In this document: positions 1-9,100 of the stretch, piece after piece | Layout: each line of letters begins with the position of its first letter | How positions within the stretch are numbered: position 1 is the first letter of the stretch | Source: Streptomyces sp. NRRL S-87 | Lineage (GTDB): Bacteria; Actinomycetota; Actinomycetes; Streptomycetales; Streptomycetaceae | NCBI RefSeq assembly: GCF_000719335.1 | Contig: NZ_JOGB01000017.1 | Coordinates: 1-64,000, forward strand | Length of the DNA stretch: 64,000 nucleotides | Reading direction: 5' to 3' | The notes under the pieces: generated by a model | Told to the model about the DNA's origin: nothing | The model's database searches: none | What the model saw: only the letters and a program-made list of their open reading frames with translations | Program-made: the position numbers and the translations under genes

Positions 1-851
1 CCACCGCACCCCCCACCGCCCCCACCCCGAAGCTCCCGGGCCCCGGCTCCCGGGCCCGGCCGCTCCGCATCGGCCCCCGCGGTGCCGCCGCCCTGGTCCT
101 GGTCAGCCTCGTCGGCATCGCCGCCTTCGGCTGGCCGCTGCTCGCCGACGCGCAGTCCGGCCTGAGCCACTCCCGGGACGCGCCCTGGCTCTTCGCCGCG
201 CTGCTCCCCCTCCTCGTCGGCGTCGTCGTCGCGACCCTGTCCGACGGCGGGGTGGACGCCAAGGCCGTGGCCATGCTCGGCGTCCTGGCGGCGGTCGGCG
301 CGGCCCTGCGGCCGCTGGGCGCGGGCACGGCCGGCCTGGAGCCGATGTTCTTCCTGATGGTGCTCAGCGGCCGCGTCCTCGGACCCGGCTTCGGCTTCGT
401 GCTGGGGGCCGTCACGATGTTCGCCTCCGCCCTGCTGACGGGCGGGGTGGGGCCGTGGATGCCGTTCCAGATGCTCGCCATGGGCTGGTTCTCCCTGGGT
501 GCCGGCCTCCTGCCCGCCCCCGACCGACTGCGCGGGCGCGGCGAGCTCGCGCTGCTCGCGGCGTACGGCTTCGCGGGCTCCTTCGCGTACGGCACGGCCA
601 TGAACCTGCAGGGCTGGGTGCTGCTCCAGGGCATGTCCTCCGGCATCTCCTTCCACCCCGGCGACCCGCTCGGCTCGAACCTGGCGCGCTTCCTCGCCTA
701 CTGCGCCGCCACCTCCCTCGGCTGGGACCTCGGACGGGCCGCGCTGACGGTGGTCCTGACGCTGGCCCTGGGCGGCACGCTGCTGCGCGCCCTGCGCCGG
801 GCCACGCGAAAGGCCTCCTTCGTCGCCCCCACCACCTTCGAATCACCCTAA
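1..851 (+). CDS. ECF transporter S component, 5'-truncated by window edge
   Basis: The reading frame is already open at the first bases and continues to the TAA at 849-851, so the N-terminus lies outside the window. About 283 residues are visible. They begin with a Pro/Ala-rich segment followed by several hydrophobic helices, including segments around LVLVSLVGIAAFGWPLL and FGFVLGAVTMFASALLTGG. The GPWMPFQMLAMGW motif and overall helix pattern resemble the substrate-capturing S subunit of energy-coupling-factor vitamin transporters. Such a subunit binds a vitamin in the membrane and works with an EcfT/EcfA1A2 module, which would be encoded upstream. The substrate cannot be named from what is visible. 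No RBS or start is available. Confidence 0.75.
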   Translation, partial: TAPPTAPTPKLPGPGSRARPLRIGPRGAAALVLVSLVGIAAFGWPLLADAQSGLSHSRDAPWLFAALLPLLVGVVVATLSDGGVDAKAVAMLGVLAAVGAALRPLGAGTAGLEPMFFLMVLSGRVLGPGFGFVLGAVTMFASALLTGGVGPWMPFQMLAMGWFSLGAGLLPAPDRLRGRGELALLAAYGFAGSFAYGTAMNLQGWVLLQGMSSGISFHPGDPLGSNLARFLAYCAATSLGWDLGRAALTVVLTLALGGTLLRALRRATRKASFVAPTTFESP

Positions 852-1099
852 ATCGGACATTTAGAGCACCTCAAAAACAGGTCCATCCCGTGACGGAACG
901 CGACATCCGAGGCCTCCGCCGGTGAGGCGGCCCACAGGACGTACGTCACATACGAAGCGGGTTCGTAGGGCTCCACCCGGGGTCATATGTCCTTTATGCC
1001 CCCCATGCTTGCGCCCTGACCTGTACGGATGCGCGTCACGCAGCTCCCTGGGCCTGATCCCCCGGCTCCTACCGGGGCTAGTAGGAGGGGTCGTTGCCA

Positions 1100-1264
1100 A
1101 CCCCCGCGGGGCCGCCGTAGAACTGGATGCGTCGCCACGGCGGCCCGGGGCTCAACCCCGGGATCCCGGATCCGCAAGGGTCCACCAGGATCACCCCGCT
1201 GTAAGGCAGCCGGCCGGACCGGCCCCCCTGGGAACCCAGGGCCGGGCCCGTCCGGTAACCGGAC
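1100..1264 (+). promoter_or_regulatory. structured 5' leader of the transglycosylase-like gene
   Basis: The stretch 852-1351 holds no credible gene. Its second half contains a run of stem-loops: 1110-1118 with 1137-1145, 1144-1150 with 1156-1162 (mutually exclusive with the first), 1226-1232 with 1235-1241 (CCCTGGG AA CCCAGGG) and 1250-1255 with 1259-1264 (GTCCGG TAA CCGGAC). An A/T-rich patch at 980-1000 could hold the promoter, giving a 5' UTR of roughly 350 nt. Actinobacterial cell-wall hydrolase genes often carry c-di-AMP (ydaO) riboswitches, but I could not find the conserved ydaO core motifs here, so the class is left open. Confidence 0.4.
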
Positions 1265-1351
1265 CGCACGGCCCCCCGTCACCCGACGTGAGCGGCCCCC
1301 GCGCGTCCCCGGCCTGCCGCGACCGCCCTGCCCCCTACGGAAGGCCCCTCC

Positions 1352-1759
1352 GTGTCCTACGCCATCATCCGCCGCATCGCCGCCTCCAAGAAGACCCTCG
1401 CGGGCACCGTGGTCGGCCTTGCCGCCGCCGGTTCCCTGCTCGCCACCGTGCCGGCGCAGGCCGCCGCCCCGACGAGCGCCAAGGCGATCGCCCAGCAGAT
1501 GATCAAGGACCCGGCGCAGTTCGCGGCCTTCAGCAACATCGTCGAGCACGAGAGCGGCTGGGACTACACCGCCACCAACGCCTCCTCCGGCGCCTACGGC
1601 CTGGTCCAGGCCCTGCCGGCCTCGAAGATGGCCTCGGCCGGCGCGGACTGGAAGACCAACCCGGCCACCCAGATCAAGTGGGGCCTGGACTACATGAACT
1701 CCCGCTACGGCTCCCCGGTCGGCGCCTGGAACTTCTGGCAGGCCAACCACTGGTACTAA
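1352..1759 (+). CDS. secreted transglycosylase SLT-like / resuscitation-type small protein
   Basis: 135 residues. The start is GTG at 1352, seven bases after GGAAGG. Residues 1-40 form a signal peptide (charged start with RRIAASKK, hydrophobic core, cleavage near AQAAAP). The mature part of about 95 residues resembles the lysozyme-like fold of small actinobacterial SLT proteins: the IVEHESGWDYTATN segment holds the likely catalytic Glu, followed by SSGAYGLVQALP and the C-terminal GSPVGAWNFWQANHWY. It probably cleaves or remodels peptidoglycan outside the cell. It is monocistronic, with a structured leader upstream and a strong hairpin downstream. Confidence 0.85.
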   Translation: MSYAIIRRIAASKKTLAGTVVGLAAAGSLLATVPAQAAAPTSAKAIAQQMIKDPAQFAAFSNIVEHESGWDYTATNASSGAYGLVQALPASKMASAGADWKTNPATQIKWGLDYMNSRYGSPVGAWNFWQANHWY

Positions 1760-1783
1760 GCCACCAGCGGCGAAAGACCCACG

Positions 1784-1827
1784 AAGGCCCCGGTGGCCGG
1801 CCTCCCCAGGCCGGCCACCGGGGCCTT
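1784..1827. terminator. bidirectional intrinsic terminator
   Basis: Perfect 20-bp stem (1784-1803 with 1808-1827) and a CCCC loop, lying between the transglycosylase-like gene and the convergent thiolase gene. It lacks a long U tract, as is usual in Streptomyces. Confidence 0.85.
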
Positions 1828-1918
1828 CCCCCATCCCCAGGGGCCCAGAAGGGTCTCGAGGGCGCCACGGACCGCGTCACCCCGCCACGCGACCGCGGCG
1901 ACGGGGCGGCGCTCGCGC

Positions 1919-3171
<1,253 letters not shown>

Positions 3172-3177
3172 TCAAAC

Positions 3178-3191
3178 TAGTACGCGTTCTA
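3178..3191. promoter_or_regulatory. KstR-like operator candidate on the thiolase side
   Basis: TAGTACGCGTTCTA matches the KstR-type consensus TnnAACnnGTTnnA at all but one defined position. It is centred in a larger palindrome AACTAG-8-CTAGTT (3175-3194) about 65-80 bp upstream of the thiolase start. Confidence 0.5.
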
Positions 3192-3329
3192 GTTCTCCCC
3201 GCAGTCTTATGACCGGAACCCCCGCTCCGCAAGGGTCTTGCGCGGGACTCGCACAGATTCCGCACGCGCACGCGCCTGGCGTGACCCCTCGCGCGGCGCA
3301 ACAGTTGACGCCGGAGGCCTTGTCACTTC

Positions 3330-3343
3330 TAGAACTCGTTACT
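3330..3343. promoter_or_regulatory. KstR-like operator candidate on the P450 side
   Basis: TAGAACTCGTTACT matches TnnAACnnGTTnnA except for the last base, about 70-80 bp upstream of the P450 start. Two such boxes in one divergent intergenic region support regulation by a KstR-type TetR repressor encoded elsewhere. Confidence 0.5.
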
Positions 3344-3358
3344 ACCTTTCGAGCCAAC

Positions 3359-3377
3359 TTCTGATGGACCGTCAGAA
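3359..3377. promoter_or_regulatory. short inverted repeat upstream of the P450 gene
   Basis: TTCTGA-7-TCAGAA lies 34 bp before the P450 start codon, in the expected core promoter or 5' UTR position. It may be an additional operator; no regulator can be named. Confidence 0.35.
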
Positions 3378-3410
3378 TGAAGGCAGCGACCGTACGGACT
3401 GCACGGATCC

Positions 3411-4679
3411 ATGACGAGTCGGACTTTGGAGTTGCCGATGCCCTGCCCCGCGCTTCCCGAGGGGTTCGACGCCACCGACCCCGACCTGCTCCGAGCCCGC
3501 GTCCCGTACCCCGAGTTCGCGCTGCTGCGGCGGACCGCTCCCGTCTGGTGGTGCCCGCAGTCCCGCGGCGTCACCGGCTTCGACGACGAGGGCTACTGGG
3601 CCGTCACCCGGCACGCGGACGTCAAGTACGTCTCCACGCACCCGGAGCTCTTCTCCTCCCGCACCAACACCGCGATCATCCGCTTCAACGAGCACATCCA
3701 GCGCGAGGCGATCGACGCGCAGCGGCTGATCATGCTGAACATGGACCCGCCCGAGCACACCCGGGTCCGCCAGATCGTCCAGCGGGGCTTCACCCCGCGC
3801 GCCATCCGCGGCCTGGAGGACGCGCTGCGCGAGCGGGCCCGCCGGATCGTCGCGGGGGCGCGCGCCGCGGCCGGGGACGGCGACTTCGACTTCGTCACCC
3901 GGGTCGCGTGCGAGCTGCCGCTGCAGGCCATCGCCGAACTCATCGGCGTACCGCAGGAGGACCGCTCCCGGATCTTCCACTGGTCGAACCAGATGGTCGC
4001 GTACGACGACCCCGAGTACGCCATCACCGAGGAGGCCGGCTCCAACGCGGCCGTCGAGCTGATCGGTTACGCGATGAACATGTCCGCCGAGCGCAAGCAG
4101 TGCCCGGCCAAGGACATCGTCACGCAGCTCGTGGCCGCCGAGGGCCAGGGCAACCTCAGCTCCGACGAGTTCGGCTTCTTCGTCCTGCTGCTGGCCGTCG
4201 CGGGCAACGAGACCACCCGGAACGCCATCAGCCACGGCATGCACGCCTTCCTCACCCACCCCGACCAGTGGGAGCTGTTCAAGCGCGAGCGCCCGGCCAC
4301 CGCGGCCGAGGAGATCGTCCGCTGGGCCACACCCGTGGTCTCCTTCCAGCGCACCGCGACCCAGGACACCGAGCTGGGCGGCCAGAAGATCCGGGCCGGC
4401 GACCGGGTCGGACTGTTCTACTCCTCCGCCAACCACGACCCCGAGGTCTTCGCGGACCCCGACGCCTTCGACATCACCCGCGACCCCAACCCGCACCTGG
4501 GCTTCGGGGGCGGCGGACCGCACTTCTGCCTCGGCAAGTCGCTGGCGGTCCTGGAGATCGAGCTGATCTTCAACGCCGTCGCGGACACCCTGCCGGACCT
4601 GCGCCTGACCGGCGACCCGCGGCGGCTGCGGGCCGCCTGGCTCAACGGCATCAAGGAGCTGCGGGTCAGCCACGGGTAG
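3411..4679 (+). CDS. cytochrome P450, CYP125-like (steroid C26/C27 hydroxylase type)
   Basis: 422 residues, start ATG 3411 (an ATG at 3438 is also possible). Visible P450 signatures are the I-helix AVAGNETTRNAISHG, the ExxR motif in EEIVRWATP, and the heme-binding loop GFGGGGPHFCLGKSLA with the Cys ligand near the C-terminus. The B-C region (ANTAIIRF-like, here TNTAIIRFNEHI) and QRLIMLNMDPPEHTRVRQIVQRGFTPRAI closely recall CYP125, which oxidises the terminal methyl of the sterol side chain using ferredoxin-delivered electrons. The divergent thiolase would act later in the same degradation. No ferredoxin gene is adjacent. A hairpin terminator follows about 205 bp downstream. Confidence 0.87.
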   Translation: MTSRTLELPMPCPALPEGFDATDPDLLRARVPYPEFALLRRTAPVWWCPQSRGVTGFDDEGYWAVTRHADVKYVSTHPELFSSRTNTAIIRFNEHIQREAIDAQRLIMLNMDPPEHTRVRQIVQRGFTPRAIRGLEDALRERARRIVAGARAAAGDGDFDFVTRVACELPLQAIAELIGVPQEDRSRIFHWSNQMVAYDDPEYAITEEAGSNAAVELIGYAMNMSAERKQCPAKDIVTQLVAAEGQGNLSSDEFGFFVLLLAVAGNETTRNAISHGMHAFLTHPDQWELFKRERPATAAEEIVRWATPVVSFQRTATQDTELGGQKIRAGDRVGLFYSSANHDPEVFADPDAFDITRDPNPHLGFGGGGPHFCLGKSLAVLEIELIFNAVADTLPDLRLTGDPRRLRAAWLNGIKELRVSHG

Positions 4680-4884
4680 CGACGCCCGGCACGTCGGGGT
4701 CGGCCGGCGCGGGCCGACCTCCGTGTCCCCCAGGTGTCCGGGTCGGACCGCGCTCCAGGGCAGCCGGCCGGCCCGGGTCCCGGGCGGCAGGGGCCGCTCT
4801 CCTCCCACGCTCCGGCCCCTGCCGCCCATCCGGGTGGCGGCCCGCCCCGATCGGGGCCATCCTGACTGGACGCGGCGATCCACC

Positions 4885-4930
4885 CGAAAGGGCGCCGGGG
4901 GCACCTGTGGTGCACCCCGGCGCCCTTTCG
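4885..4930. terminator. intrinsic terminator between convergent genes
   Basis: Perfect 16-bp stem, 4885-4900 with 4915-4930, between the P450 gene and the convergent GT87/PAP2 gene. The rest of the 311-bp gap shows no gene. Confidence 0.85.
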
Positions 4931-4990
4931 GCCGCGAGCCCGTGCCGCTGCGCGGCGGGGGGCCGGCCGCTCCTCGGCGGCCCCGGCGGG

Positions 4991-6985
4991 CTACTTCGTG
5001 AGCGCGCGCTCGGGGCGGCCGGCGTCCCGCTGGGCGGGCGGCTTGGGGCCGCCGGCCGACTCCCGCAGGGCCTCGTCCCGGGGGCCCGCACTCCGTACGT
5101 CCGCACCCCGTGCGGGCGCAACGCGTCCGTCCGCACCGCGTTCGTCAGCACCCCGTAAGGCCGCACCCCGTACGGCCGCAGCGCGTTCGTCCGCGCCGCG
5201 TTCGTCCGCACCCTGCACGCCCGCGCTCCGCGGCCCCGACAGGACGTGCACGAGCCCGAAGCCCGCGGCGACGACGGCCGCGCCGCCGACCGCGTCCAGC
5301 ACCCAGTGGTTGGCGGTGGCGACGATCGCGCACACCGTGACCAGCGGGTGCACCAGCCCCACCGCCTTCTGCCACCGCCGGCGGGCCAGGACGAAGACGA
5401 CCACCCCGCACCACAGCGACCAGCCGAAGTGCAGCGAGGGCATCGCCGCGTACTGGTTGGAGATCGCGGTCATGGCGCCGTACTGCGGGTTCGCCAGGTC
5501 CTGCGGCCCGTGGACGGTGTCCACGAAGCCGAGCCCGGGCATCAGCCGCGGCGGCGCCAGCGGGTAGAGCCAGAAGCCCACCAGCGCGATGACGGTGGCC
5601 AGGCCCAGGGAGGCGCGCGCCCAGCGGTAGTCGGCGGGGCGGCGCCAGTACAGCAGGGCCAGGATCGTCAGCGGCACCACGAAGTGGAAGGAGGTGTAGT
5701 AGAAGCCGAAACCCCCCTTCAGCCAGGGGTGGCCCACCACCCACCGGTTGACGCCGTGTTCGATGTCGAGGCCGAGCGCACCCTCCAGGGCGTGGATCTG
5801 CCGGCCGTGGCCCTCGGCGAGGGCCCGGCCGTTCGGGACGGCCGCCCGGATCAGCGAGTAGATCGAGTAGCCGACCCGGATGAGCAGCAGCTCCAGCAGG
5901 AGGTTCGGGCGGCTGAGCGCCCGGCGCCAGAAGGGCGGCAGCGGTATTCGCGACCACCTCGCGGGGGTGGCGGCGGGGACGGCGTACCGGGTGGGGACGG
6001 GGCGGCGCCAGTGCGGGGACGTGCGCCTGACGAACGGCACGGCGCAGGCGGCGGCGAGGGCGGCGACGAGCAGGGTGTTGTCGCGTACGGGGGCCAGGGC
6101 GTCGAGCTGGGGCAGCAGCATGTCGCCGGGCAGGGTCACGACCAGCGCGACGGCCACCGGCCACACCGCGCGGTCGGCGGCCCGGGTGCCGACCTTGCCG
6201 ACGGCGGCGAGGAGCACCCACAGCAGCTGGTGCTGCCAGCCGGTGGGCGCGACGGCCGCGGCGACGCAGCCGGTCAGGGCGACGGCCAACAGGTGCTGGC
6301 CGTCCTGGGCGTACCGCACGGCCCGGCGCAGGCCGAGCCCGCAGACGACCGCGGCCGCCACCGCGAACAGCGCGGCCGCCGCCGGGCCGGTCAGCCCGAG
6401 GCGCAGCAGCGCGCCGTGCAGGGACGGGTCGGTGAGGGGGCCGGGGCGGCCGCCGGGACCGGTACCGGCGAGGTGCTGGATCCCGTACGCCCACGGCCCG
6501 TGCGTCCACGGCCCGTGCGTCCACGGCGCGTGCGTCCACGGCCCGTGCCTCCACGGCGCGTGCGTCCACGGCCCGTACGCCTGTGCCGCCCAGGCGAGGC
6601 CGGTGCCGGCGGCGAACGTGACGGCGGTCGCGCGGGCCGCGCCGCGGCGGCCGGTGGACCACAGGAGCGGGACGAAGAGCAGCAGGGCGGGCTGGAGGGC
6701 GGCGGCGCTGCCGACGAGGGCGCCGGAGCCGCGCTCGTCGGGCACGCACAGGCAGCCCAGGAGGACGAGGAGGACGAGGAACACCGGGACCGCGCCCGTC
6801 CGGTCCAGGAGGAAGGTCCCGGGGCCCGGCAGCACGACCAGCAGCAGGCTCGCGCCGGCGAGCCCGAGCAGGACGCGGGCGGCGGGCAGCCGGTCGGTGG
6901 TCGGGGAGCCCGTCGCACCCGCCCGTACGCCTATGACCCGGGCGCGTACGGTCGCCGCTTCGCTGTGCTCCGCCGCATTCGCCAC
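4991..6985 (-). CDS. bifunctional GT87-type mannosyltransferase / PAP2 phosphatase membrane protein
   Basis: About 664 residues if started at GTG 6985, which follows GGGAGG by a normal spacing. The frame stays open upstream over the neighbouring gene, but that part looks like shadow sequence. The N-terminal half is a polytopic membrane domain of the polyprenol-linked glycosyltransferase (GT87) type. The C-terminal half is a PAP2-like phosphatase: KGGFGFYYTSFHFVVP, then PSLHFGWSLWCG with the conserved SxxxH-type motif, and NHWVLDAVGG with the second His/Asp site. It probably handles lipid-linked sugars or lipid phosphates at the outer membrane face. Two oddities stand out: an external loop of GPWTH pentapeptide repeats (DNA repeats 6484-6573) and a repetitive charged tail rich in GADERGADER. 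Confidence 0.75.
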   Translation of the reverse strand: MANAAEHSEAATVRARVIGVRAGATGSPTTDRLPAARVLLGLAGASLLLVVLPGPGTFLLDRTGAVPVFLVLLVLLGCLCVPDERGSGALVGSAAALQPALLLFVPLLWSTGRRGAARATAVTFAAGTGLAWAAQAYGPWTHAPWRHGPWTHAPWTHGPWTHGPWAYGIQHLAGTGPGGRPGPLTDPSLHGALLRLGLTGPAAAALFAVAAAVVCGLGLRRAVRYAQDGQHLLAVALTGCVAAAVAPTGWQHQLLWVLLAAVGKVGTRAADRAVWPVAVALVVTLPGDMLLPQLDALAPVRDNTLLVAALAAACAVPFVRRTSPHWRRPVPTRYAVPAATPARWSRIPLPPFWRRALSRPNLLLELLLIRVGYSIYSLIRAAVPNGRALAEGHGRQIHALEGALGLDIEHGVNRWVVGHPWLKGGFGFYYTSFHFVVPLTILALLYWRRPADYRWARASLGLATVIALVGFWLYPLAPPRLMPGLGFVDTVHGPQDLANPQYGAMTAISNQYAAMPSLHFGWSLWCGVVVFVLARRRWQKAVGLVHPLVTVCAIVATANHWVLDAVGGAAVVAAGFGLVHVLSGPRSAGVQGADERGADERAAAVRGAALRGADERGADGRVAPARGADVRSAGPRDEALRESAGGPKPPAQRDAGRPERALTK
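6484..6573. repeat. six 15-bp tandem repeats inside the GT87/PAP2 gene
   Basis: Units begin at 6484, 6499, 6514, 6529, 6544 and 6559 with the core cgtgcgtccacggcc. On the coding strand each unit encodes one (G/A)PW(T/R)H pentapeptide, so length changes keep the frame. Confidence 0.9.
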
Positions 6986-7347
6986 GCGCCGTCGGCCTCC
7001 CGCCGTACGCCCGGCCCGCGTGCCTCCGGGCGCCGCGGACCACGGCAGCCGCGGTCCGCCCGGCTGCCGCTCCGGATCTACCCGGACGACGATAGTGCGG
7101 AGCCCGGGCGTCCCGGGCCAGGCTCTCTGCCGGGTCCGGACCGGTTCGCGGCGCGAGCGGACGCCCCCGTTCCGGGGCGGGTCCGGCCGGAGCGGGCGGA
7201 ACGCCCCGTCACGGTGGGGCTGCGGCCCCCGGACGGGGCGGGGACGCGGGTGCGCCGGGCGCGGGGGCCGGCCCGGCGCGCGGGCCGGCGACGTCCTCGC
7301 GGACCATCCGTTCGGGTGCCCCGCGTTCCGGAACTCCCGCTGCCGCG

Positions 7348-7689
7348 CTACTGCTTCGGGGCGGCCTGCTGCACGACCTCGAACGACCAGAGGGTCGAGC
7401 CCGACGCGGCGGGCTTCGGCCGCTCGCCGCCGCCGTGGCCGCCCTCGCCGCCCGCCGCGCCCTGGTGCGCGGCCTTCATCGGCCCCTCCATCCAGGCCTG
7501 GAACGCGGCCTCGTCGCGCCAGCGCGTGTACACGAGGTACTGGTCGGTGCCCTCGACCGGCCGCAGCAGCTCGAACCACTCGAAGCCGTCGGAGTTCTCC
7601 ACGGAGCCGGCGCGCGCGGAGAAGCGCTTCTCCAGCACCTCACGCTGCTCGGCCGGCACGGTCAGCACATTGATCTTCACGACGGACAC
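7348..7689 (-). CDS. antibiotic biosynthesis monooxygenase (ABM) family protein
   Basis: 113 residues. GTG 7689 is chosen because GAGAGG lies 8 nt upstream; a GTG at 7698 is too close to that site. The fold is the small dimeric ferredoxin-like ABM/IsdG type: VVKINVLTVPAEQREVLEKRF, GFEWFELLRPVEGTDQYLVYTRWRDEAAFQAWM. A Gly/His-rich insert (HQGAAGGEGGHGGG) precedes the last strand STLWSFEVV. Relatives include heme-degrading and quinone-forming monooxygenases, but many are uncharacterised. It is probably monocistronic. Confidence 0.85.
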   Translation of the reverse strand: MSVVKINVLTVPAEQREVLEKRFSARAGSVENSDGFEWFELLRPVEGTDQYLVYTRWRDEAAFQAWMEGPMKAAHQGAAGGEGGHGGGERPKPAASGSTLWSFEVVQQAAPKQ

Positions 7690-7925
7690 GCAGGACACCT
7701 CTCGGGAGACACCGGCCGGGCCCGCCCGGGCCCGGCCTTGATCAGGTGCCAGCAGTCTCCTACATCTCCCGGTCAGGGCGCCGTGAGGACCGGCCCGCGC
7801 CGGCGGGCGGCGGGGCCTGCGGGGCCGACGGGGCCGTCAGGCGACGGCGGGGGCCGCCGGCGGAGGCCGCGGGTCGGGGGCCGCAGGCACGTGCGACACG
7901 TCGGGGCGGCGGGAGGCCGGGAGCG

Positions 7926-8333
7926 TCAGGCGGCGGCCGGGCCCCAGAAGGCGTTCTCCTCGTCGATGTCCTCCGTGCACTGGTCCATGTCCGTGATCTT
8001 GCCCCCGACGATCGTGAAGAAGATCCCTTCGCGGATCTCGATGCCGCGGTCGCCGCGGTCCGCGCGCACGGTGTGGAAGGCCATGACGTGCCCGCGCCCG
8101 TCGGCGAGCACCGACTCCAGCAGCACCTGCATGGTCCCGTTGGTCTCCTGGCCGAGCCGCCGGTAGAAGTCGAGCACGTGCTCGCGGCCCTTGTGGTGCC
8201 CGGAGAACTGGTTGTCGCCGGGGACGTGGTGGATGACGTCCGCGGTCATGAGCCGCGAGAGTTCGTCCATGTCCCCGTTGGAGAAGGCGAGGTACCCGCG
8301 GCGTACGAGGGCGGCGTCCGGATGCTCCGACAT
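7926..8333 (-). CDS. SnoaL-like / NTF2-fold protein
   Basis: 135 residues, ATG 8333 with GAGGGG upstream. Pattern of a SnoaL-like polyketide-cyclase fold: ALVRRGYLAFSNGDMDELSRLMTADVIHHVPG, then HHKGREHVLDFYRRL, and strands ending GGKITDMDQCTEDIDEENAFWG. Members of this family act as cyclases, isomerases or ligand-binding proteins. The residues here do not point to a particular reaction. The 236-bp gap on its 3' side holds no gene I can recognise. Confidence 0.85.
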   Translation of the reverse strand: MSEHPDAALVRRGYLAFSNGDMDELSRLMTADVIHHVPGDNQFSGHHKGREHVLDFYRRLGQETNGTMQVLLESVLADGRGHVMAFHTVRADRGDRGIEIREGIFFTIVGGKITDMDQCTEDIDEENAFWGPAAA

Positions 8334-8440
8334 GGCGGTTCACACCCCTCAATCCCTGGAATTGACGGTTTTTCCTATCATCCGTCCGTGCCTGTGGATA
8401 TTCCACGTGGCGGGTCGGCGAAAGTCGGCATCATGGCGGC

Positions 8441-8950
8441 ATGACCGCACAGCACACCCAGAACACAACCCTGACCTGGACCGTTGCCCCCGAACCGCTG
8501 ACGGGTCCCGACGCGGGCGCACTCGCCCGGGACTACCTCGCCGAGGTGGCCGGCCGCTACTGGAACCGGCCCGTCACGGAAGCGGAGCTGGACGAGTTCA
8601 TCGCCGACGACCCCGGCTCGGAGCTCGTCCGCCCGACCGGCGAGTTCCTCGTCGGCCGGTACGGCGGCGAGCCCGGCGCGTGCGCGGGACTCCGGCTCCT
8701 CGACGCCCGGACCGCGGAGCTGACGCGCGTGTACGTACGCCCCGCCCTGCGCGGCACCGGCGGCGGCGCCGCCCTGATCACCGCCCTCGAAGAGGTCGCC
8801 AGGTCCCTGGGTGCCGAGCGGATACGCCTGGACACGCGCACGGACCTGGTGGAGGCCCGCAACCTGTATGCGAAGCACGGGTACGCCGAGATACCGGCGT
8901 ACAACGACGGCCCGTACGCCCAGCACTGGTTCGAGAAGCGGCTCGTCTGA
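8441..8950 (+). CDS. GNAT family N-acetyltransferase
   Basis: 169 residues, ATG 8441. The acetyl-CoA binding motif A is RVYVRPALRGTGGGAALITALEEVARSLG, and the following strands ERIRLDTRTDLVEARNLYAKHGYAEIPAYN are characteristic of single-domain GNAT enzymes. The C-terminal FEKRL segment is also common. The acceptor substrate is unknown. A weak -10 (CATCAT at 8429-8434) ends 6 nt before the ATG and no SD is visible, so the mRNA may be leaderless. The TGA stop begins a threefold tandem repeat. Confidence 0.87.
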   Translation: MTAQHTQNTTLTWTVAPEPLTGPDAGALARDYLAEVAGRYWNRPVTEAELDEFIADDPGSELVRPTGEFLVGRYGGEPGACAGLRLLDARTAELTRVYVRPALRGTGGGAALITALEEVARSLGAERIRLDTRTDLVEARNLYAKHGYAEIPAYNDGPYAQHWFEKRLV

Positions 8951-9020
8951 CACCGCGGCGCACGCGGCCGTGACACCGCGGCCGCACGCGGCCCGTGACA
9001 CCGCGGCGGCACGCCGGCCG
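8948..9020. repeat. three tandem repeats starting at the GNAT stop codon
   Basis: Units of 23-25 bp begin at 8948, 8971 and 8996, each opening with tgacaccgcggc. The first three bases of the first unit are the gene's stop codon. Confidence 0.9.
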
Positions 9021-9056
9021 GCCGTGCCCCGTGCAGGCGCCTGCACGGGGCACGGC
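9021..9056. terminator. perfect palindrome, probable bidirectional terminator
   Basis: 18-bp arms with no loop (9021-9038 with 9039-9056), between the convergent GNAT and MFS genes. In RNA a few central bases would open as the loop. Confidence 0.75.
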
Positions 9057-9072
9057 GGGACCGGAGCCCGCC

Positions 9073-9100
9073 CGCGCCTCAGGGCGCGCGCCTCAGGGCG
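9073..9100. repeat. 14-bp tandem duplication containing the MFS stop codon
   Basis: Two identical units, 9073-9086 and 9087-9100 (cgcgcctcagggcg). The TGA stop of the MFS gene (9093-9095, minus strand) lies in the second unit. Confidence 0.9.

Noticed and set aside
1020..1340. c-di-AMP (ydaO) riboswitch
   Set aside because: Gene context fits, but the conserved core strings of that class were not found. Kept only as a structured leader.
3372..4904. Long minus-strand frame opposite the P450
   Set aside because: High-GC antisense shadow with no domain, biased Asp/Gly/Val-rich composition and no RBS.
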